Notes under the pieces: generated by a model
Databases searched by the model: none
What the model saw: the letters and a program-made list of their open reading frames with translations, nothing else
Told to the model about the DNA's origin: nothing
Program-made: the position numbers and the translations under genes
From: Sclerotinia nivalis
Lineage: Eukaryota > Ascomycota > Leotiomycetes > Helotiales > Sclerotiniaceae
DNA: 64,000 nt
Direction of reading: 5' to 3'
Assembly: GCA_029531795.1 (NCBI GenBank)
Contig: JAPEIS010000010.1
Span: forward strand, 2,170,001 to 2,234,000
Shown here: positions 57,001-64,000 of the stretch, piece after piece
Position numbering within the stretch: the first letter of the stretch is position 1
Layout: each line of letters begins with the position of its first letter

Positions 57001-57963
57001 GTAGTTGACTGTATGAAAGTTGTTAGCTTTCAAGAATATGGCATGCCAAATTGCCGGTAGTTGCATACGCGATTTTGCTTGCTCTAAATTTTGATGTAAA
57101 ATTTCTACGTGGTCCACGAGCTAAGATAGAGGGACTGATTAGTTGATACAAGAATCGAGAAAGTACTTTTGTGGTTCCTTCCATAAACGACGTTCGACAA
57201 TTTCGGAACGAATAAGCACGTGACAAATTTCCTCAAATCCTGTGAGGGCGTCTTCGTCTTGAGTGACAGGGTTCAACAGAATCTATTCAGACTTAGTGTG
57301 AGAATAAAATCCCAATTTATCAAAGCCTAAATATAGTCATACCGGAAGGAATATAAGAACTTCTGCCCATGCCAATGAGGCATGCGGATCACCAGATATC
57401 GCCGTAGTGATAAAATCTTTGCCAGTCATTATCACCTGGACGACCTTACCAATTACTTTATTGATTCCGGTATGACGGCTATTTTCCCAAGCTTCAACCT
57501 GATCTTCGAGAATGATTCTCTGGAATGTCAAAGTGGCGTCCACATCGCCTACTGCAGGATTTCCAACGTTGCTCCCTCTTTCTGTTCGTGTTTCTCTGTA
57601 TTTATGCATTTGCTTAGCCGCCCAAAGTTTCAAATTTTCCATTGATCATATACACATAACTGATTCATGTAGCTTGAACAGATCCTTTTCGTAGCGATCC
57701 ACAAGCTTACCAAGTTCCGGATCTTGACAAAGTTTCTCACGAGATTCCTGCCAGAGAGAAATCAGGCCTTGGGGCTCGACGGCGGCAGGCACTGGATACG
57801 GAGAACAATCGATGGTATTGGGAAGAGTACCAGTCCCTGAAACATCAGGAACGCTATCAGAAGGGCCACTGGCGAGATGATCGGCACTCTCAGTCACTTG
57901 AGTATGCGATTGACCCCAGATCTTCCGCTGGAACTTGCGGGGCAAGCACTTTCGGAACTTCAT
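51038..57963 (-). pseudogene. Decayed NLR gene: NACHT_N - NACHT - WD40 repeats
   Basis: The order runs from 57963. The NWD NACHT-NTPase N-terminal domain shows GKDFITTAISGDPHASLAWA and IELYAAILEYQIQLYAHLSR. A NACHT P-loop KGAAGAGKST lies at 56381-56410 and a Walker B LLVVIDALDEC at about 56084-56119. A helical region is recognised by SFRDFLLDRRR and AQYACRYWVNHLQRS (55394-55011). WD-type repeats (PKYLPLSADNRFLVSSFNRG; VLSPDGSSIAAGFENGDIII) run from 54200 to the C-terminal IKWGPPDNRKVIQLPTEYRP at 51100-51180. In-frame stops include TGA at about 57646, TAG at 51638 and TGA at about 51244. Frameshifts occur near 53560, 53390 and 52487, with more in the NACHT part. An AT-rich block interrupts 54240-55020. 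Intact relatives (HET-E-like NLRs) control non-self recognition and cell death. Confidence 0.85.
54240..55020. other. AT-rich block inside the NLR relic
   Basis: The helical linker normally found between the YACRYWVNHL region and the WD repeats is missing here. In its place is about 780 bp of non-coding sequence, of which 54640-55020 is extremely AT-rich. It may be a RIP-degraded insertion or eroded coding DNA. No repeat termini are visible. Confidence 0.55.
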
Positions 57964-58996
57964 GGTTGCTTTTCAATTACCGTACTTTTGTGGTCGTTCA
58001 TACCAAAACATATATGAAAAGGTTCTCCAGAATGGTAAGGCCCATGCCATAGCTTTGTACAGTTATCGTAGAGTGTTGTGCGACAGGTAAATCACATGAA
58101 CAATGCATCGATCCGTTCTGTAAAACACAACATTCGTATTGAAATGATTCTTTACCAAATACATAAGACACGCAGCCTAATCAATGAACATTGGAAGTTT
58201 TGACCTTTTTCATTCGCTGTTGGAAATGCTTGAACGATGTGACGTGGTCGCCAGTCTCGGTCAGTGTTCAGCGTAACCTTGAAGCATTGGTAAGATAGCC
58301 TTTCAATTAATTAGAGCTGGGCGACCGAATACAATTTTGCAACCTTCTCACTATCACCCCTTCAAACCATGCAGTCCCGCCATTAAAATCGCCACCCTTC
58401 AACAACTAAACCAAACTAAACACAGAATATCGCACATCTCACAAACCCACACACCGAGAATCTGCACGAAAGCTGCCTCGTCATAGTTCTATGCTGTGTA
58501 CATGTAACATATATGGTATGTCTGCATGACTTCATGTACAGTAAGGCTCTGAATCCTAAGTTTTAGAACAGATAAAGCTGCAACACTTTAAGTGAGGAGA
58601 TAGATCAACGAGGGGAGCACAAATGAAGCTAGAGCCTGAATATCACGCGCTTGCGTATATTCCAAGCTTGGCAACATTGAAGGATCGAACCTTCACCTGG
58701 ATCCAGAATTAAATCTTCTCACTTGCCTCGCAATACTTAACATCTCACACATAAAAAACACATTCACATTTCCATATCAAAGCCATCTCCATCTCCTAAC
58801 CATTCAACGAAATATCATATCATTGCTCAGCTTTCATTACAGAAAGGGGTATGTCCTTTAAACAACCACCAAAAATCCAGACGCCGGACACTAGATGCTT
58901 TCTTTGCTTTTTCAGCAGAGAACAGAATCGCAATACAATATGTGGCAGGTAAATACCTTATCCCTTATCCCTGATTTATGTTCACATACAATTATT
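57964..58996. other. Intergenic region
   Basis: The promoter side of the NLR relic and the 3' flank of the RasGEF gene. GGTTCGATCC at about 58681-58690 (minus strand) resembles a tRNA T-loop, but no other tRNA arms fit. No gene is seen. Confidence 0.5.
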
Positions 58997-61900
58997 TTAT
59001 TTATCCTTTGAAAACCATGGGAATTTCTTTTTCACAGGCTCTGCGGCTCCAGATGCACTTTCTACTTGGAGACTTCGTTGGTATATATCCTAGTGAAAAT
59101 GATTAGCATGCGCATTCGACATCATTCGAAATGGGAGAGGGAAAGATGAATGAAGGAAAGATATAGTACGAACCTCATCATCGGTAGGGATTAGACAATC
59201 CAGAATGAGAAGTCGTACCGGCGCATTCTTGGTGAGGTTTGGATATGGCGTAGTTTGACTCTTCATAATGGGTAGAATGACCTCGGACAGAACCTCGAAT
59301 TTCTTCCAGTTGATTCTCTCTCCGTTTGCCCCAATGAAAGTTCGGCTCCCCTCCTCGGCTGAGACAAGATCACGCCGAGTTAATGGAATGAAGGGAATAC
59401 GAGGTAATGGAGAATTTTCCCATGCCAAACGGTATGCGAAATGACTCTTTTGCGTACCCATCAACAAGACTAAGCGGGCAAAGCGCTTTTGGACATCCGG
59501 AGGAACCAGGTTTCGGGTTTGTGTGAGGCGATGTATTGCAGTTCCATTAATCCCTGCAAGGACAGCTGCCAGACCATTGTAATTGTTCAATTGCCGCAGC
59601 TTCAGTGCTATATTCATGAACTTCTCCAGTATGTGTGCTCTGTGCTTGGCTTTATCTCGCATAAGAATCATATTAGCAACCCATTTTGCAATATGGTTGA
59701 AATGATTTATCATGCGATTTACATTGGCAAGACTTTTGCATTTCTCCTTCTGGTTGAGCGAAAGGCTAACATGTCGAACCAAATCTCGAAGACGTATAGA
59801 AGAAAACATAACCCAGTCTATCCTGGTCATCTCATCAGCGAGGTCGTCATCTGGTATGTCCATAAACATGTGATATCTGAGTTTGGATAATGGTAGAATT
59901 CCCTTAGGTGTCATCTTTGCAGCCTCTCTCTCGTAGTCCTCGACTGTAAGAAATGAAGGTGTAGTAAAGTCTGGTTGAGATGACGCTCGAGCGGAGAAAA
60001 AAGATTCCCCCCTGGATCCTTTCAGCTCTATTTCACTGACGTCATCTTCTTGTACTAATGTGGACATATCCGTTTCGTATCCTCCTTTGGAATTGGTTCT
60101 TGTAGTCGTAGGAGAAACGGGCGCTGATTCAAGTTCCTTAGCTTGTTCGTTGTCTACATCAGCATCTGTCCTGGCCCAGCCTGTATCATCATCCTTTACT
60201 ACACGAGACTCTAATTGAGTCCGCATTTCCTGCGCGGCAGCAGCAAAAACGGGATCCGAAGCTAATTGGTTGATAAAAGTGTCTAACTTGCGACTTGTTG
60301 AAGGACTTGCAAAATCTCCTGGATAACTCGAAACCCATTTAGCAACCACGGTAATTATCCGAAGTTGAGTTGTTGTTCGTGTTAGATAATGGATATTTTT
60401 ATCCTCTGCTAAGCGTCCTAGTCGGTCCAATACTGCATCGAATAGCTCACTAGGAGCGGCAAATTTCCGATAGAGACAGAGAAATATCTCGGAAAAGTTG
60501 ACGTCGGCTCTTGACATGTGTTGTCCAAGGAGTCGATCAACAAGCTCTTCAAAAGTTACACCAGCCACTTTAGCAGGTTTATCGAAGAAAGTATCGTCAC
60601 TACGCTGGAGAAGTGGTATATCGTCGGAATATCGGTATGAAGGATCTGCATCCAATTCCTCAACGTCGGGTGAAGTGTTAGTGCCAATGCTTCCAATACC
60701 AGGGGATGATAGAACTGAATGTACCTTTGGGCCTAAGGGTAACCTGGGACTAGCTCTAGAATGGTCCAATAGATTTTCACTTCGGAAAGCTGGATGAGCA
60801 GAAAGCGGCGGGGCATCATGTGGGTCTGGAATCATGATTTGGTGTGATAAATTTGTTCGGCCGTTAGGTCGACCAGCCAGTGGCGGGGAGGGAAGAGCTC
60901 GACCTATAGAGAATTCCGAGCTAGCCCGGCTATGCTTAGATTGCTGACTCAAAGGTCGAGGGATCGTTGGTTCAGATAACTTCTCGAGATTCGCAGAGGA
61001 AGTTGCTCGACGGCGAGTACCTTGAGGTTGTATCGGAGGTGTATCTTCTGAATGTTTGGTGAGTATGAGTTTTCAATGTCATTTGAAAATAAGTAAAGGA
61101 GAAACGGTGAACATCAACGTTTTTAACCGGTCTACTAAGACCGGATAGCAAAGGACATTGATGTAAACAATTTAAGTAGGTTTGTGCAACAATACGAAAT
61201 GGATCAAACGGCAAAGTATAATTAATGGCGTCACACCACATATAAGATTGCTACAAAATAAATATCAACTTACTATTATTATTATTGCTTCGACTTGCCA
61301 TAACGGCTCGAAGCATGGAAGAAAGACAAAGTCTTGCACTTTCAGGGACATTTGCTGCCGTTTTGACAGTTTCTACACATGACATACATGCAGTTTCGAC
61401 ACTATCAACACTAAGTTGACGAGTGTGTTCAGGGTTGTCGCATTTACATGAGACGAGTATAGTAGGAAGGCCCAAATTCACCAATGCGTCTTAAAATAAT
61501 CCAATCAGTATTTGTCCAAAGCGGCTTCACTGCGGGAACTTCTTGACTCACTTAAAGTCTGGGGCAATTCCGCAATACTCTCCCGGTTCATGACATCGTA
61601 TAGTAATAGAGCACCATCCACCCGTGGGAGAATGTGCCCGTTGATTTGTTTGGGCCATTGTATTCGACGATCAGGTATTATATCAAATGACTCGAGATCC
61701 AGCTCAATAAGACTGACTGTGTACCCAACCTCATCGACTGACATGCGAAGACTCGATGCGACGGAGTTAGGTAATGATCGTAGACCCAATGCTCGCTGTA
61801 TCAAAGTGCTCTTTCCCACTCCATTACTCCCAATCACTGCAATATTTATGTCTGACATCCCGCTTCTCGATTGAGGCTGCATTGAAACAATGGTTAGTCA

Positions 61901-62449
61901 ATTGGTTCAAAAGTTTCTGCAGAAGGCAGCTGTTGTTGATTGGAAGTGACATACTGGTAAGACAGAATTTCCTAGAGAAGGTCTTTTGTTGGATCGCGGT
62001 GGTGAATTTTTGAAAACGTCGTCATCGTGCGATCGCTCAGAGTGTGTTGCAGACCTCAATTCTCGTGCTAAAGAGACAGAACTTGGTGATTGATAATTTC
62101 TGAAAAAGGGATCGTCTTTTATAGACGCAACAGAATCCCGATAACTTCGCGCGTGAAGGTCCAATCCTTCTTCCGAGTCGTCCTCTATCGGAGTCGAAAA
62201 TCTCGTATCTAGACTACCGCTGCCACTACCCCTACTGAGAGGGACAAATGGTGCCGAGGCCGTTCGTGAACCCAGTCCAGGACGTGAGCGCAAACCAAAA
62301 GTTGTTGAAGCGCCGGCAGATGGAGGGGAAACAGATAAAGCTCGAGAACTACGGTGAATTCGTTGTGAATCCGTTCGTAAAGGATTTGAGGATTTGGATC
62401 GTTTCGAAGTCGTGCACGCTGGGAAACCACTGGCACCAACTTCATCCAT
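58997..62449 (-). CDS. RasGEF protein with N-terminal degenerate Ras-like G domain
   Basis: Five exons (62449-61955, 61876-61552, 61489-61274, 61047-59174, 59089-58997) encode 1000 residues. Residues about 1-165 are Ser/Pro-rich. Residues about 175-340 form a Ras-like G domain with P-loop IGSNGVGKSTLIQRAL, a strand VDGALLLYDVMNRESI and a G4-like VSCKCD. No DxxG switch II motif is seen. After a disordered stretch comes RasGEF_N (TFEELVDRLLG...NFSEIFLCLYRKFAAPSEL). The catalytic RasGEF (CDC25) domain follows, with FNHIAKWVANMILMRDKAKH, FMNIALKLRQLNNYNGLAAV and WENSPLPRIPFIPLTRRDLV. The C-terminus is basic and aromatic (KKKFPWFSKDK). The protein should activate Ras-type GTPases by GDP release. 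The partner GTPase is unknown. Confidence 0.88.
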
Positions 62450-64000
62450 GTTGGGTATTGAAAGGTATTTATCTTAGTGTGCTCGGCGTGGTGCTGTAAA
62501 TACCCGTGTATCGACTCGTATCTTTCCGCTCCCAGGAACTTGTACAGTAATCAAAAATCCCTTAATCCCTTTCCTTGGTAAGTCTGCAACATAAAATTGA
62601 GGGTTTGAGACCTGTTCCCTGTCAAGGTTTGGTCGGCAAGTCGCAGCAATAGTGATTGCGGATTGTAAGACTTAACATGCTGTGGGGATCAGGGGAGGAT
62701 CTGGGTTTTTCTCAGGAATTTATGTTTTCAAATCCCAGGGCATCATAGTTTGGAGGTTTGGCGGATTGGCGGATTGACGGATTGACGGATTGATGAAGGG
62801 AGTATCCAAAGGGTAATGAATGTGTAGACTTGGCGGGTGGTAAAGAGCTTGTTTGCTCACTGGGCAGTCAATGTCCTGAAATAGTCTCTCTCGTATTGTG
62901 GTTAGTAGTTAGTGGTTAGTGGTGTTTCTAAGAAGTAACTAGGAAACCTTCAGGACGCGGTAAATCTGGGGTGTTTTCATATATTTTTCAGAGCTTCAAG
63001 TAATCGGGGTAAATTGAAAATAAGGTATATGGGACAAACTATATGAAGCTTTTGGAATGCGACAACCAATAAACCCGCACGCGTGGCGGCGTTATTTGTT
63101 CATTATTATTTTTTGGTTCGTTATATCGTTCTTGCCTTTTCGCTTCAATGAATACGGAGTACCTGCCTAGGTAGAGGTAGTCTTTGACTTGCCCTCACTC
63201 AGCCATGGTGTATATATTAGTAGGTAGAATGTTGTTCAACTGTTAATCTTTTTATTCACTCCATACTTCTTCTTCTCTTCCCTTCTCTTCTCTCCCGATA
63301 TTCATCCAGCATTTGGGGTTTCCTTCAATCATAACTCTACTTTTCAGATTGGCCATATGGATGGATACACGTGAGATTGCAATTGGTTATGGACGATCTT
63401 CACCATTCTTACGAAGAGAGTATGTGGGATTGACAACTTTATGAAGAAGCTTACCTAGTATTTTAATCTTGGATGGTCTTCTTTCTATTGACTAGAAACA
63501 ACATGATCGCAAACACAGAAAACACACACAAAGAATCATTTCATTGCTCACACTTCCACCCACAAGCTCTTCTCCCACAGCTATATATTCATATAGGTCT
63601 TTTTACTAGTTCTACCATACATTTTACACGCATATATACACATATCCTATGCCAAAGATAAGTCTTTATATCATATCACAAGGCTGAATAATGAACTCGA
63701 ATCGTAATTTCATGTACTCCGTACAATACTAATGCACACCACAAATCCATGTCACATTATCACGACGACATGCTGCATGCAGTACGTACCTAGTAGCTCG
63801 ATCCATTAGGGGAAAAAGAAGTTGGGGCTCGAACACGGGCTGAGGTTACATTTCCATTGATGTGCAGGTTCAACGTTCCAGACAGGTACAGACAGTATCA
63901 TATGATCAAGATCAAATGGGAGATTGTACCATCGGTACATCTCAGCTACCCCCATAAAGTCTTAACAATAGATCTCCAAGAATTCCCAAGAATTTCCACG
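62450..64000. other. Intergenic region to the right edge
   Basis: The RasGEF promoter, a GGCGGATT/GACGGATT repeat and a pyrimidine-rich segment (63265-63300). No supported gene is seen. Confidence 0.5.
62760..62791 (+). repeat. 8-bp tandem repeat, 4 units
   Basis: Two GGCGGATT units are followed by two GACGGATT units, head to tail. Confidence 0.85.

Noticed and set aside
58660..58750. Possible tRNA on the minus strand (GAAGGTTCGATCCTTC)
   Set aside because: The T arm pairs well, but no matching acceptor stem, D arm or anticodon loop can be folded.
1..64000. CRISPR arrays, operons, riboswitches, intact rRNA or tRNA genes
   Set aside because: None is seen. The DNA is eukaryotic, and the spaced repeats present are microsatellites, tandem duplications or retroelement ends.

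Overview
The window is nuclear DNA of a filamentous ascomycete. The genes have short GT-AG introns (about 45-200 nt) with CTAAC/CTGAC-like branch sites. Proteins such as Sec31, Sde2, eS10, Cox12, Ate1 and Lsm1 are of Pezizomycotina type. Long purine- or pyrimidine-rich intergenic tracts, RIP-like transition decay of repeats, and relics of fungal NLR and ankyrin proteins fit a plant-associated Leotiomycete such as a Botrytis/Sclerotinia relative. The family-level placement is inference.

Layout. (1) 1-9.98 kb is an accessory, decayed block. A minus-strand pseudogene with ankyrin repeats and a CorA-like domain runs from 4835 to about 216. It is broken by a frameshift, an in-frame TAG and a 5'-truncated LINE (1784-2470) with a 13-bp target-site duplication. 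Removing the LINE rejoins the host reading frame. At the left edge this relic runs into a fragment of a highly reducing polyketide synthase. Two further LINE stubs (6724-6984, 7093-7296), a Ty1/copia relic (about 7310-8870) and an AT-rich stretch follow. (2) 9.98-16.1 kb holds a secreted GDSL esterase, a small conserved protein and a C2H2 zinc-finger gene, widely spaced. (3) 16.9-35.3 kb is the housekeeping core: Get2-like, Sec31, an RRM protein, a small mitochondrial-type protein divergent from Cox12, an M20 amidohydrolase, Sde2 divergent from ribosomal protein eS10, and a zinc-dependent sugar-alcohol dehydrogenase. (4) 35.3-49.4 kb holds a polypurine tract, Ate1, an HNH-nuclease-domain protein with a uORF, a Nudix diphosphoinositol-polyphosphate phosphohydrolase, Lsm1 and an unrecognised low-complexity protein. 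(5) 51.0-58.0 kb is a decayed NLR (NACHT_N-NACHT-WD40). (6) 59.0-62.4 kb encodes a 1000-residue protein joining a degenerate Ras-like G domain to RasGEF_N and RasGEF domains.

There is no operon-like organisation. The core genes act in ER and Golgi traffic (Get2, Sec31), mRNA processing and decay (RRM protein, Sde2, Lsm1), translation (eS10), respiration (Cox12 and its divergent neighbour), the Arg/N-degron pathway (Ate1) and signalling (Nudix enzyme, RasGEF). The accessory ends carry remnants of intracellular recognition-type proteins and transposons. Exon boundaries were worked out by hand from splice signals and frame continuity. No database search was run, and all family assignments rest on recognised motifs.
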